Below, piece by piece: positions 15,830 through 24,593 of a DNA stretch of 64,000 nucleotides. Source of the DNA: CALMEC01 sp964531025 (GTDB lineage: Bacteria > Actinomycetota > Thermoleophilia > Miltoncostaeales > Miltoncostaeaceae); contig CAZHDY010000001.1 of assembly GCA_964531025.1 (NCBI GenBank), forward strand, positions 868,001-932,000, given 5' to 3'. Position 1 is the stretch's first letter. Each line of letters opens with the position of its first letter. The notes below the pieces were generated by a model, which did no database searches, had not been told where the DNA came from, and was given only the letters and a program-made list of their open reading frames with translations. A program made the position numbers and the translations under genes.

Positions 15830-16384
15830 TCAACCACCGCCGGTGGCCGCCGCGATGTACTCGGCGACCTGCTTCGCCTGCTCACCCGAAAGCAGTCCGG
15901 GCGGCATCATGCCCGTTCCCGCACCACCGTTGGCGATCGCGTCCTCCACCACCTGGACGCTGGGCGCCAGGTTGTCGAGGTCGGGCCCCACGGAACTCGA
16001 GGTCCCGGCGTCGCTCAGAGCGTGGCACGAACCGCAGCTGGTCGCGAACGTCTCCTTGCCGGGTCCGCTGAGGTCCCTCGGAAGCGGCGCGGCCGTCGTC
16101 GTCTCTGTGGTCTCGGTCGTCTTGGTGGTCGTGGCCGTGGTCTCGGTGGTATCCGTCACCGTGTCCGCGGTGGTCTCGGTCGTCTCGGTCGTTCCGGCAC
16201 CGATGGGCGACGGATCGTCCGAGTAGCTGGTGCCGATGACGAAAGCGATCACCAGCGCGGCAAGCATGACCACCCCGACCGCGCCACCAACCAACCAGGC
16301 ACGTCCCCGGGTCAGTCCGTCCATGGCGGCATCACCCCCACCGGCATCGGGCTTGTCTGGGTCACGTAGCGAAGAATCCGACAT
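15830..16384 (-). CDS. Membrane-anchored c-type cytochrome
   Basis: 184 residues from the ATG at 16384, with GGGAGG 7 nt upstream. One membrane helix (about 30-53) anchors it. A threonine-rich linker of roughly 30 residues (repeats of TTETT type) follows, then a small cytochrome c domain. The heme site is CGSCH and the likely distal ligand is Met in GTGMMPPGL. It lies directly behind subunit I and is the probable electron donor to the CuA site of the reductase encoded by the two upstream genes. Confidence 0.88.
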   Translation of the reverse strand: MSDSSLRDPDKPDAGGGDAAMDGLTRGRAWLVGGAVGVVMLAALVIAFVIGTSYSDDPSPIGAGTTETTETTADTVTDTTETTATTTKTTETTETTTAAPLPRDLSGPGKETFATSCGSCHALSDAGTSSSVGPDLDNLAPSVQVVEDAIANGGAGTGMMPPGLLSGEQAKQVAEYIAAATGGG

Positions 16385-16386
16385 CG

Positions 16387-18429
16387 TCAACCTCCCGTAA
16401 CTCCGGGTGCGTACAGGACAGCCATTCCGACCGATGTGAGAAGCACCAGCCAGCCCGCCACACGTCCGAGCGCGGCGGCGCCGAGCCCGGTGATGATCCC
16501 GAGCACCACCATGATCAGGTGGTACCCGACGTGGACGAGATCGTTGGTCACCAGGTCGTTGTAGATCAGCGGGATCATCACCATGAGCATCACGACCGGG
16601 GTGACGAGCGCGACGGTGAGACCGCCGTTCGTCCCCCAGGGGAAGCGTCGTATGATGCTCGGCGTCGATCCCAGCGCCGCACCGAGCATCGCACCGGCGA
16701 AGTACTGGACGGCGTGCGAGAGGTGGTGGTACGAGACGCTCGCCTCGGAGGCGCGCACCAGCGGCGGGTAGAGCACGAACAGCGAGGCCACGCCGACGGC
16801 CACCATGGCGACGAGTCCCCAGTAGGTGGTGACCATGGGACGGAATGCCGCGGTGACCGTGCTTCCGGTGGGAACGGCAGGCGCCGCCGTCACGACGGAC
16901 GCGTCACCCCCACCCCGTCGACGTGCACGTGCCTCCAGCGCCATGCGCACGAACTCGACCGCGATGACCAGGAACGCGATCAGGAAGATGATCGCGAACG
17001 CGGTGGCGATCACGCTCCAGTAGGAGCTGTTGCCGGGGTGCTCGGACCACCGGCGCGGGATGCCCATCGCACCCGAGAAGTACCACGCGTAGATGAGCCC
17101 GTAGCCGCCCACCACCATGCCGCCGACACCGAACTTGGTGACTCGGGGCCCGGCCGTCCGGCCGCTGGAGCGTTCGAGGAGGTACGAGACGAATCCCATC
17201 ACCCACAGGGCCGTTCCCATCAGCATGTAGCTGTGGAAGTGCGCCGGCACCCACAGCGTGTTGTGGAGCCGGAAGTTCAGAGGGATGGCGGAGTCCATGA
17301 CCGCGCCGACACCGCCCAGTGTCCAGCCGACGAAGCCGAGGAAGAACAGGATCGAGGTGAGGCTCCAGCGGTAGCGCGAGCCCCACACAAGCATCATCCC
17401 CGTGTAGATCGTCACGACCGCCACCGGCAGGGCCGCGGCCGATGACGCGATCACGCCCATCACGTGGAACCCGCCCGGCTGGACGAAGTCCATGTAGAGG
17501 TGATGCGCGTACGCCGTCATCACGAAGCAGATGGTCCCCATCCAGCCGTAGACGATGGGCTTCGTCGTCTTCCATGGCCGTCCGGCGTACAGCGGGACGA
17601 GCACGTACAGCATCCCGGCGCCGAGATAGATGGTGAGGTTGGCGGTGGTGTGCCCGAAGAAGAAGGTGAGGTTCTTGGCCCACAGCGGGTCGAGCGTCAC
17701 CGAGTCGTCGACCAGGTGGTTGGCCAGCGCGACCAGAATCGTCATTCCGACGGCTCCGGCGATGATCCCCTGAACGGCCACGGCCGTCCCGGCGATCGCG
17801 GCAGGCGGAGGTGGCGTGTCGCTGCGCCCGCGCAGCCAGCGGAGACCGAGGGCGCCGGCCAGGCCGTCGTAGGTCTCGGTGACCGCCTTGAGCACGTCGA
17901 TGCAGAAGATGGTGAAGCTGATCCCGACCAGGGCGATCCCGATGATGAACAGGACCGTCGCCCAGGACTCCCACTGCCCCGCCGACTCGAACGGCAGTGG
18001 ATACAGGAAGGTCCATGCGGCCGCGAAGCCGCCGAACACGACGCTCACCAGCACGAGGCCGACGCCGCCGACCATCGCCCAGTACGCGGCCATGGCCCGT
18101 CCGGCATCGAGGGTCGGCACCGACGAGCGCACCACGTACCAGAGGCCGCCCATGAGCGCGAGCAGGATGCCGGCGATCATCCCGGCCCCGTGGAGGGTCA
18201 TGAACCGGTAGAACCAGTCGTCGGTGAAGCCGCCGGGTCCCTCCGCCTGCGTATACCGCAGGGCGATCCCGACGAGGACCATGAGGCCGAAGAGCACGAG
18301 GCCGGTGACTCCGTAGGTGAAGCCGACACGGCGCTCCACCCGGCCGACGTCGAGATCCAGAGCACCCGCGTTCGGGTGCAGGAGCGTCGGTTCCTGCGCG
18401 ACGGAGGAGGGCGGGATGGTGGTGCTCAT
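16387..18429 (-). CDS. Heme-copper reductase catalytic subunit I, atypical active site
   Basis: 680 residues from the ATG at 18429, overlapping the subunit II stop (ATGA). Heme and copper ligands are visible: His80 (TLHGAGM), CuB ligands His260 (FFFGHTTAN) and His309-His310 (YAHH), and the heme pair His397/His399 (PAHFHSY). In oxygen reductases of the A and B families a tyrosine follows the first CuB histidine by four residues (HPEVY); here that position is Asn264. No tyrosine sits six residues before His309, where the cbb3 type has one. The C-terminal 170 residues form an extra block of about four helices with SYHHLSH. It may be an NO reductase of the CuA-containing kind rather than an oxidase. 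Confidence 0.85.
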   Translation of the reverse strand: MSTTIPPSSVAQEPTLLHPNAGALDLDVGRVERRVGFTYGVTGLVLFGLMVLVGIALRYTQAEGPGGFTDDWFYRFMTLHGAGMIAGILLALMGGLWYVVRSSVPTLDAGRAMAAYWAMVGGVGLVLVSVVFGGFAAAWTFLYPLPFESAGQWESWATVLFIIGIALVGISFTIFCIDVLKAVTETYDGLAGALGLRWLRGRSDTPPPPAAIAGTAVAVQGIIAGAVGMTILVALANHLVDDSVTLDPLWAKNLTFFFGHTTANLTIYLGAGMLYVLVPLYAGRPWKTTKPIVYGWMGTICFVMTAYAHHLYMDFVQPGGFHVMGVIASSAAALPVAVVTIYTGMMLVWGSRYRWSLTSILFFLGFVGWTLGGVGAVMDSAIPLNFRLHNTLWVPAHFHSYMLMGTALWVMGFVSYLLERSSGRTAGPRVTKFGVGGMVVGGYGLIYAWYFSGAMGIPRRWSEHPGNSSYWSVIATAFAIIFLIAFLVIAVEFVRMALEARARRRGGGDASVVTAAPAVPTGSTVTAAFRPMVTTYWGLVAMVAVGVASLFVLYPPLVRASEASVSYHHLSHAVQYFAGAMLGAALGSTPSIIRRFPWGTNGGLTVALVTPVVMLMVMIPLIYNDLVTNDLVHVGYHLIMVVLGIITGLGAAALGRVAGWLVLLTSVGMAVLYAPGVTGG

Positions 18430-18971
18430 GGCGTCACCTCGAACGTGCGCACCATGCGGTGGTGGCCCACCCCGCAGAACTCCAGGCAGGCCAGTGTCCA
18501 CTTGCCGGGTTTGGTCATCTTGATCCTCACGCGGTTCGTGCGTTCAGGCATGGCCTGGACATTTCCGACAAGGACGCCGTGCGGGTCGTAGAACCCCACA
18601 CCGTGGTTGACGTCGACCGAGGTCACCGCGAACTCGACGGTCGAGCCGGCCGGGGCCGATGCGGGCTTCACGGTCCAGTTGAACTGGTAGCCGCTCACCT
18701 CGACCGTGGTCGTGGGCTCGGCCCCGCGTCCGTGAGGCGCGAGGCTCAGGCTGAAGATCAGCCCGACGCCGAGGATCACGATCAGGGAGGCGAGCCACCA
18801 ACGGCGCGCCCGATAGCCCGGCCGCGTCACATCTTCGTACGCGAGGTTCTTCTGCGAGTGCGCGGCGACGACTCCGAACACGGAGACGATGACCACGGAG
18901 AAGATCAGAAAGGCGCCGAGCACCGCGATCTGAACGGGCCCGAAACTGAGATGGAAATCCCCTAGCGGCAT
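18426..18971 (-). CDS. CuA-containing subunit II
   Basis: 181 residues from the ATG at 18971, which has GGGGGA upstream. Two membrane helices (about 12-37 and 58-77) precede a cupredoxin domain. The binuclear CuA site is intact: His123, then Cys162-x-Glu164-x-Cys166-x3-His170-x2-Met173 (CLEFCGVGHHRM). It accepts electrons from a cytochrome c and passes them to subunit I. It is the first gene of an operon subunit II - subunit I - cytochrome c - secreted protein. A 15-bp palindrome lies 41 bp upstream. Confidence 0.9.
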   Translation of the reverse strand: MPLGDFHLSFGPVQIAVLGAFLIFSVVIVSVFGVVAAHSQKNLAYEDVTRPGYRARRWWLASLIVILGVGLIFSLSLAPHGRGAEPTTTVEVSGYQFNWTVKPASAPAGSTVEFAVTSVDVNHGVGFYDPHGVLVGNVQAMPERTNRVRIKMTKPGKWTLACLEFCGVGHHRMVRTFEVTP

Positions 18972-19272
18972 GACGTCCCCCTGTTGACGCTCACCGGTCA
19001 ATTCGGCGATGGATATTTCCAATATCTGCTGGATTTATCCGAGTTGTGCGGCACGCTACATATGGCCCCCGCGGGTTGCAATGCGACATTTGACACCCCC
19101 TGAGCGAGAGCCCGTCACCGGTCGCCACATCGACGAACGAAACGCCCGACAACTGCTGCGAACACGCATGTCCACAGCGCGAAGTCTGCGGAAGCCCCTC
19201 TACTATCCGGTCAGGTACGTGATGGTCCAGGGCCATCACGCCCCCTGTCATCGAGAGACGAGGTGAGCGGCG
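18972..19272. other. Divergent intergenic region
   Basis: 301 bp between the heme-copper operon and the aldehyde dehydrogenase gene, less GC-rich than its surroundings. It holds the palindrome at 19012-19026 and a GGAT-TT-ATCC repeat at 19031-19040. No small gene could be supported. Confidence 0.5.
19012..19026. promoter_or_regulatory. Candidate operator of the heme-copper operon
   Basis: A perfect 15-bp inverted repeat GATATT-TCC-AATATC lies 41-55 nt upstream of the subunit II start, where a promoter is expected. The AT-rich dyad stands out in this genome. The binder is unknown; an NO- or oxygen-responsive regulator would fit the operon. Confidence 0.45.
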
Positions 19273-20661
19273 ATGAAGACGCTGCAGGTGCAACGGGCGT
19301 ACGACGAGTCCGTCATCGCGGAGGTGCCGGTCGACGACCGCGACGCGCTCGAGCGGAAGCTGGCGTTGGCCGACCGCACGTTTCGCGACCGGGACGGTCG
19401 GCTGGCACCTCATCGGAGAATCGCCGTCCTGCAGACGACGGCCCGGCTGGTGGAAGAACGTCAGGAACACTTCGTCCGGCTGATCGCCATGGAGGGCGGC
19501 AAGCCCTGGGCCGACGCCACGGTCGAGGTGGTGCGCGCCATCGACGGCCTGCGGAACGCCGCCGAGGAGCTACGGAATCTCGCCGGACGCGAGGTGCCCA
19601 TGGGTCTGACATCGGCCGCCGAAGGGCGCTGGGCGTTCACCACCCGCGAGCCCATCGGCGTCCTGGCGGCGATCTCGGCCTTCAACCACCCGCTCAACCT
19701 CATCGTGCACCAGGTGGCTCCGGCGGTGGCGGTCGGATGCCCGGTCATCGTGAAGCCGGCGTCGACGACTCCGCTGTCGTGCATCGAGCTGGTGAAGCTG
19801 TTCCACAAGGCGGGGCTGGACGAGCGCTGGTGCCAGACGCTCATCACCGGAGACAACGAACTCGCTGAGCGCCTCGCCACCGACCCGCGCGTCGCGTTCC
19901 TGAGCTTCATCGGCTCGGCCAAGGTGGGGTGGCACCTCCGCAGCCGCCTCGCTCCCGGCACGCGCTGCGCACTGGAACACGGTGGCTCCGCCCCGGCCAT
20001 CATCGACCGCACCGCGGGTCTGGACGATCTCGTCGAGCCGCTGGTGAAGGGCGGCTACTACCACGCCGGTCAGGTCTGTGTCTCGGTCCAGCGCATCTTC
20101 GTCCACGACGCCCTGGTGGACGACTTCGTCGAACGCTTCACCGCTCGCGTGGCGAAGCTCCGTGTGGGCGACCCCCTCGATCCCGACACCGAGATGGGGC
20201 CGCTGATCCTCCCTCGCGAGGCGGATCGCGTCGAGGAATGGGTGGACGAGGCCGTGGCGGGTGGTGCGCGTCGACACGGCGGCGGGAGGCTCTCTCCCAC
20301 CACCCTCGCACCCGTGGTTCTCGTCGAACCGACGATCGACGAGAAGGTCTCGACGCTCGAGGTCTTCGGTCCGGTCACCTGCGTCTACCCGTACCGGGAT
20401 CTGGGCGATGCCATCACGGCCGCAAACAGTCTCCCCTATGCGTTCCAGTCGAGCATCTTCACCGAGGCGTTGGAACCGGCGCTCCAGGCGGCCCGGAACC
20501 TCGACGCATCAACGGTGCTCATCAACGACCACACCGCGTTCCGCACCGACTGGATGCCCTTCGCCGGACGGCGGCAGTCGGGCTACGGAGTGGGCGGTAT
20601 CCCCGCGACCATGCGGGACTTGACACCGGAGAAGATGGTGGTCTTCCGACACGGGGCGTGA
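19273..20661 (+). CDS. Aldehyde dehydrogenase family protein
   Basis: 462 residues, near full length for the ALDH superfamily. Visible elements are SAFNHPLNL with the catalytic Asn, the general base Glu in LEHGGSAPA, and the nucleophile Cys in GGYYHAGQVCVSVQR. The C-terminal part ends FAGRRQSGYGVGG, typical of the family. It oxidises an aldehyde with NAD(P)+. The subfamily resembles succinate-semialdehyde/lactaldehyde enzymes but the substrate is not evident. AGGTGAG precedes the ATG. It stands alone and converges on the siderophore permease operon. Confidence 0.88.
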   Translation: MKTLQVQRAYDESVIAEVPVDDRDALERKLALADRTFRDRDGRLAPHRRIAVLQTTARLVEERQEHFVRLIAMEGGKPWADATVEVVRAIDGLRNAAEELRNLAGREVPMGLTSAAEGRWAFTTREPIGVLAAISAFNHPLNLIVHQVAPAVAVGCPVIVKPASTTPLSCIELVKLFHKAGLDERWCQTLITGDNELAERLATDPRVAFLSFIGSAKVGWHLRSRLAPGTRCALEHGGSAPAIIDRTAGLDDLVEPLVKGGYYHAGQVCVSVQRIFVHDALVDDFVERFTARVAKLRVGDPLDPDTEMGPLILPREADRVEEWVDEAVAGGARRHGGGRLSPTTLAPVVLVEPTIDEKVSTLEVFGPVTCVYPYRDLGDAITAANSLPYAFQSSIFTEALEPALQAARNLDASTVLINDHTAFRTDWMPFAGRRQSGYGVGGIPATMRDLTPEKMVVFRHGA

Positions 20662-20677
20662 ACCGGCCGGCATACCC

Positions 20678-21775
20678 TCACCCGCTGCGGACGCCCCGCG
20701 GTGACTTCCATTCGGTGAACAGGAGCCAGGCCAGGTAGACGCCGCCCACCCCGCCGGTCACGATGCCGACCGGCAGAGGTGTGTCCGGAAAGATGCGCTC
20801 GCCTGCCAGATCGCTCACCGCCAGAAGGGTGGCGCCCATCACCCCCGCGGCCGCGAGACCCGGGCCGCTGGCCTTCGTCAGACGACGCGCCACCTGCGGG
20901 GCAGCCAGCGCGATGAAGGCGATCGGGCCCGCGGAGGCGACGGCAACCGCCGTCAGGAGCACGGCGACGGCGACCAGACCCAGGCGCGAACGTTCGACCC
21001 GGATGCCGAGGGCAGCGGCCGCGTCGTCACCCAGCTCCAGCATCCGGAGACGGACGGCCAGATATGCAACGCACGGAAGGAGCACCAGCAGGGCCAGCCC
21101 CACGGGGACCACATGCTCCCAGCCGCGTCCCTCGAGATTGCCGACCAGCCAAACACGGGCGGCCTGAGCTTTGCCCGGATCCACCTTGGTGAGCATGAAT
21201 GCCGTAAGCGAAGCGAGCAGTGAGCTGAACCCGATGCCGACGAGGATGAGGCGATAGCCCTGCGAGCCGTGCTGGAACGCGATGCTGTAGACGAGGACCG
21301 CGGTGGCGATGCCGCCGATGACGGCCCCCAGGGAGACGGCGAACGTACCGCCGCCGATCAGCCAGAACGTGGCGAGCGCACCGGCCGCCGCGCCCTGCGT
21401 GAAGCCGATCACGTCGGGGGAGCCGAGCGGGTTTCGGGTCAGGCTCTGGAAGATCGCACCCGCGACACCGAGAGCACCGCCCACCAGGAACGCGTCGAGC
21501 ACCCGCGGGAGGCGCAGGTCGTAGACGATGAAGTCGGCACCGGGCGGTCCCGCGCCGAACAGGGTCTGGACGACCTCCCACGGAGCGAGCGGATAGTGGC
21601 CGCTTCCGATGCTGACGACGGCCACGCCCAGCGCGACGACGGCAAGGATCCCGCACACGACCAGGGTGCGCACGTTCACGAGTACAGAACGGCGACCGGA
21701 GGACGAACGGAGGACCCGCGCCTCGCCGGTCAAGGGCTCGTCACGGTGCAGGCCGGTGGGCGGTGAGGCGCTCAC
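20678..21775 (-). CDS. FecCD-type iron-siderophore ABC permease (second)
   Basis: 365 residues with about nine to ten membrane helices. FecCD hallmarks are SLTRNPLGSPDVIGFTQGAA, the cytoplasmic coupling motif LGDDAAAALGI, and PIAFIALAAPQVARRL. The GTG start overlaps the stop of the first permease (GTGA). It would form a heterodimeric channel with that protein. No ATPase gene follows; the next gene is the convergent aldehyde dehydrogenase, so the ATPase must be elsewhere. Confidence 0.9.
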   Translation of the reverse strand: MSASPPTGLHRDEPLTGEARVLRSSSGRRSVLVNVRTLVVCGILAVVALGVAVVSIGSGHYPLAPWEVVQTLFGAGPPGADFIVYDLRLPRVLDAFLVGGALGVAGAIFQSLTRNPLGSPDVIGFTQGAAAGALATFWLIGGGTFAVSLGAVIGGIATAVLVYSIAFQHGSQGYRLILVGIGFSSLLASLTAFMLTKVDPGKAQAARVWLVGNLEGRGWEHVVPVGLALLVLLPCVAYLAVRLRMLELGDDAAAALGIRVERSRLGLVAVAVLLTAVAVASAGPIAFIALAAPQVARRLTKASGPGLAAAGVMGATLLAVSDLAGERIFPDTPLPVGIVTGGVGGVYLAWLLFTEWKSPRGVRSG

Positions 21776-22860
21776 AGCTGGGCGATCCGGCGGCGGCGGA
21801 TGAGCATGATGAACACGGGCGCCCCGATCAAGGCGGTCACCACGGCCACCTGGACCTCACCGGGCGACTCGAGGCGGCGACCGACGACGTCGGCGACGAG
21901 CAGCAGCGAGGGTGAGAGCACCAGGCAGTACGGCAGGATCCATCGCTGGTCCGGTCCGGTGATCGCCCGCACCATGTGCGGCACCACGAGCCCGACGAAA
22001 CCGATCGGACCGACGGCGGCCGTGGCCGCTCCGCACAGCAGAACGATGGCGAACGCCCCGACGGCGCGCACGCGGGCGGGCTTCATTCCCAGAGCGCGCC
22101 CCGTGTCCTCACCCAGAGCCAGGACGTTGAGCGCGCGACCCATCGTCAGAGCGATGAGAAGCCCGATACCGATGAAGACGGATACCTGGGCAAGGACGTC
22201 CCACCGACGTCCTGCGAGGGAGCCGAGCTCCCAGAACCGGAACTGTTCGAAGGTCTGCGGCTGCAGGATCACCATCCCGGCGACGAACGCCGTCAGCGCA
22301 GCGGTGACCGCCGTTCCCGCCAGGGTCAGGCGCACCGGTGTCGCTCCGCCCGGCCCGCGCGATCCGAGGCCGTAGACGAGAAACGACACGATGCCCGCAC
22401 CCAGGATGGCGAACCACACGTATTCGGTCAGCTCCGTCACGCCGAGCGTCGCCATCGCGACCACGACGGCCGCGGCGGCACCGGCGTTGACCCCGAGGAT
22501 GCCGGGATCGGCCAACGGGTTGCGCGTCAGCGCCTGCATGAGCGCGCCCGCGACCCCGAGCGCGGCCCCGACCAGGATCGCCAGGAGCGTGCGGGGCACC
22601 CGATAGTCACGAAAGTCGTGACCGCGTTCCACGGCGGGATCGACCGCGATCGAGGTCGGGTCGTCAACGACCCCGGCGGCGGGGTCGTTCCACAGGTGCG
22701 TCCAGATCTCACCCGGCGAGTAGGTCTGGGAGCCGATCGACAGGCTCAGGCAGATCGCCAGAATCAGGACGAGAAGCGCCGCACCGAGACCGACGAGACG
22801 CACCGCCGTCGTCTGCGCCCGCGGAGAGCGTTCGTTCACGGTGGTCGCGGCGGCGGTCAC
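21772..22860 (-). CDS. FecCD-type iron-siderophore ABC permease (first)
   Basis: 362 residues with about ten membrane helices, starting at a GTG. Characteristic segments are ALTRNPLADPGILGVNAGAA, LGEDTGRALGMKPARVR (coupling helix) and PIGFVGLVVPHMVRAI. It lies 106 bp downstream of the substrate-binding lipoprotein gene and overlaps the second permease by GTGA. Together they form the membrane part of an Fe3+-siderophore (or heme) importer. Confidence 0.92.
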   Translation of the reverse strand: MTAAATTVNERSPRAQTTAVRLVGLGAALLVLILAICLSLSIGSQTYSPGEIWTHLWNDPAAGVVDDPTSIAVDPAVERGHDFRDYRVPRTLLAILVGAALGVAGALMQALTRNPLADPGILGVNAGAAAAVVVAMATLGVTELTEYVWFAILGAGIVSFLVYGLGSRGPGGATPVRLTLAGTAVTAALTAFVAGMVILQPQTFEQFRFWELGSLAGRRWDVLAQVSVFIGIGLLIALTMGRALNVLALGEDTGRALGMKPARVRAVGAFAIVLLCGAATAAVGPIGFVGLVVPHMVRAITGPDQRWILPYCLVLSPSLLLVADVVGRRLESPGEVQVAVVTALIGAPVFIMLIRRRRIAQL

Positions 22861-22966
22861 CGGCGCCCCGCATCACGGACGCCCCGGCGCCCGAGCGAGC
22901 CGCAGATCACCGGAATCATGACGTCAACCCGACGGCCTGTCGCCGACCGAACCGATCCGGCACGCA

Positions 22967-23956
22967 CTAACCCGTGGCGAGCGTTCGCTCGACGTCGTCG
23001 AGGACGACGAGTTGCGCGAGGTAGCCTCCCGCACTCGTCCACGCGGATCCGTCAACGGGAATCACATGCCCGGCCTTGTAGGCGCGCAGCCGCGTGAACC
23101 CGGGCGTCTCGGTCGCGTACTGGATCGCCTCGCGTGCCGACTCCACATCGGCGGGCCCCTCGGTCACGCCGGCGGCGGGCCCACCGGCACCGAGCGCACC
23201 GAAGAACATCCAGTCACCGTCGAGCAGCTCCAGCTGCTCGTAGTTGACGGGAACGGAGTGGCCGGGTCCCTCGTCGTCCTGGAACGGGGGTCGCTTCAGA
23301 CCGAGCGCCGTGAGGGTGCGGCCGGCAGAGAGCTCCTTCATGATCACCGCGGGGAGACCGATCCCGCCCCAGCGGACGATGCTGACCTCGGCACCGGCGT
23401 TGGAGCCGAGTTTGCCCTTGATCTCGGCGACCCGCTCGTCGAACTCCTTCAGCTTCTTGACGCCCTCGTCGTGCCTGCCAAGTGCATCGGCCGTCGACTG
23501 GAACGCCTCGCGCCAGTCCTGCCCGGTCTTGCTGATGAACACCGTCGGCGCCACACGCCGCAACTTGTCCATGACGGAGGCGTCCAGGGTCGCGGTTCCG
23601 TCGGTCAGGATGAGGTCCGGGTGCAGCGCCGCCACCTTCTCCACGCTGGGCTGGGCCAGGATGCCGACACTCTCGATCCCCTTCGCGCGTTCCATCAGGT
23701 ACGCGGCGATGGTGCCCTGTCCCCGTCCGGCGGTGGTCCCGATCGGCCGAACACCCAGGGCCAGGGAGCTGTCGAGGGTGAGCTCGCTCAGAGCGACCAC
23801 GCGCTGCGGTTTGACCGGTACCTGGACGGTCGTCCCCTTGACGTCGGTGAACGGACGCGTCTCTCCATCGGCCTGCGCATCGCCGCTACCGCACCCCGCG
23901 GTGACGACGGCAACGGCCAGGAGCACGGCGATGCTGGCGCGAACGACCTTACTCAC
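22967..23956 (-). CDS. Iron-siderophore substrate-binding lipoprotein
   Basis: 329 residues from the GTG at 23956. A signal peptide ends in the lipobox VTAGC, so the mature protein is a lipoprotein. The two-lobe periplasmic-binding fold of the FhuD/FepB type is indicated by PQRVVALSELTLDSSLALGV and ALHPDLILTDG. It delivers ferric siderophore to the two downstream FecCD permeases. A DtxR/IdeR-like palindrome lies 35-52 bp upstream, so iron repression is likely. Confidence 0.92.
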   Translation of the reverse strand: MSKVVRASIAVLLAVAVVTAGCGSGDAQADGETRPFTDVKGTTVQVPVKPQRVVALSELTLDSSLALGVRPIGTTAGRGQGTIAAYLMERAKGIESVGILAQPSVEKVAALHPDLILTDGTATLDASVMDKLRRVAPTVFISKTGQDWREAFQSTADALGRHDEGVKKLKEFDERVAEIKGKLGSNAGAEVSIVRWGGIGLPAVIMKELSAGRTLTALGLKRPPFQDDEGPGHSVPVNYEQLELLDGDWMFFGALGAGGPAAGVTEGPADVESAREAIQYATETPGFTRLRAYKAGHVIPVDGSAWTSAGGYLAQLVVLDDVERTLATG

Positions 23957-23990
23957 AGAAACCTAACCTCGTTCGAGAATGCGGACGGTT

Positions 23991-24008
23991 CGTTAGGGTA
24001 CCCTAACG
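23991..24008. promoter_or_regulatory. DtxR/IdeR-like iron box
   Basis: CGTTAGGGTACCCTAACG is a perfect 18-bp palindrome containing TTAGG/CCTAA half-sites like those of DtxR/IdeR operators. A further GGTTAGGTT half-site lies at 23960-23970, just in front of the lipoprotein start. The palindrome sits in the 181-bp gap between the lipoprotein operon and the divergent secreted-protein genes, so it could control both. Confidence 0.65.
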
Positions 24009-24137
24009 TCTGATCGCCCCGCCGATGGCGTCTCGTCCAGAGAACCATCAGGTCGTCGGGCACCTTACTAGACCAACCACCCGGCGTGCACAGGTCACCG
24101 GCACGCGCGCCGCTCCCACGAAGAAGGGAATGTCCTC

Positions 24138-24590
24138 ATGACATCCAGTCACTCGTCCGTCCGTCCTCTGCCGCGCCGGCGGCTCGTCACCCTCGCCGCT
24201 GCCGCCAGCCTTGTCGGTGCGGCGTCCGCCGCCGCCATCCCTCCGGGTGGGGCCGTTTCGCGCCCTCAGGGTGCGACGGTCACGATCGGGAATCCGAAGG
24301 CGAAAACGGTGACGGTGAAGCAGGGCGGCAAGATCCTCGTGACGGGTACCAACTGGAAGGCCCAGGGCTCCCGGACCTGTAAGAACAAGGTCAGGATCAA
24401 GTGCCAGGTCGTGACGATCAAGCTCGACGACCTCCACATCGTGGCCGTCCTGCCGATCCGAAACAAGCAGTTCCGCGGGCTGGTGCCGATCCCCCGGCGG
24501 GTCGCGACGGGCCGTCACACCCTGCGATTCCTCGCCGCACAGCCGGCCACCAGCATCAAGAGCCGGCCGTTCACGGTCACGAAGGGATAA
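24138..24590 (+). CDS. Small secreted protein, iron-linked trio member 1
   Basis: 150 residues. A Tat-like or Sec signal with RRRL and a hydrophobic core ends around residue 35 (ASAAAIPPGG). The mature part is beta-rich with two cysteines (TCKNKVRIKC) that may pair, and ends HTLRFLAAQPATSIKSRPFTV plus a short tail. The PPGG start and LRFL...S..F.V ending recur in the next two proteins. AAGGGA precedes the ATG. It is divergent from the iron-uptake lipoprotein with the iron box between them. Function unknown; heme or siderophore handling, or a surface role, is conjecture. Confidence 0.65.
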   Translation: MTSSHSSVRPLPRRRLVTLAAAASLVGAASAAAIPPGGAVSRPQGATVTIGNPKAKTVTVKQGGKILVTGTNWKAQGSRTCKNKVRIKCQVVTIKLDDLHIVAVLPIRNKQFRGLVPIPRRVATGRHTLRFLAAQPATSIKSRPFTVTKG

Positions 24591-24593
24591 GCG

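Noticed and set aside
16140..16200. Simple-sequence stretch with repeated GGTCTC-like units
   Set aside because: It is the codon repeat of the threonine-rich linker of the cytochrome c.
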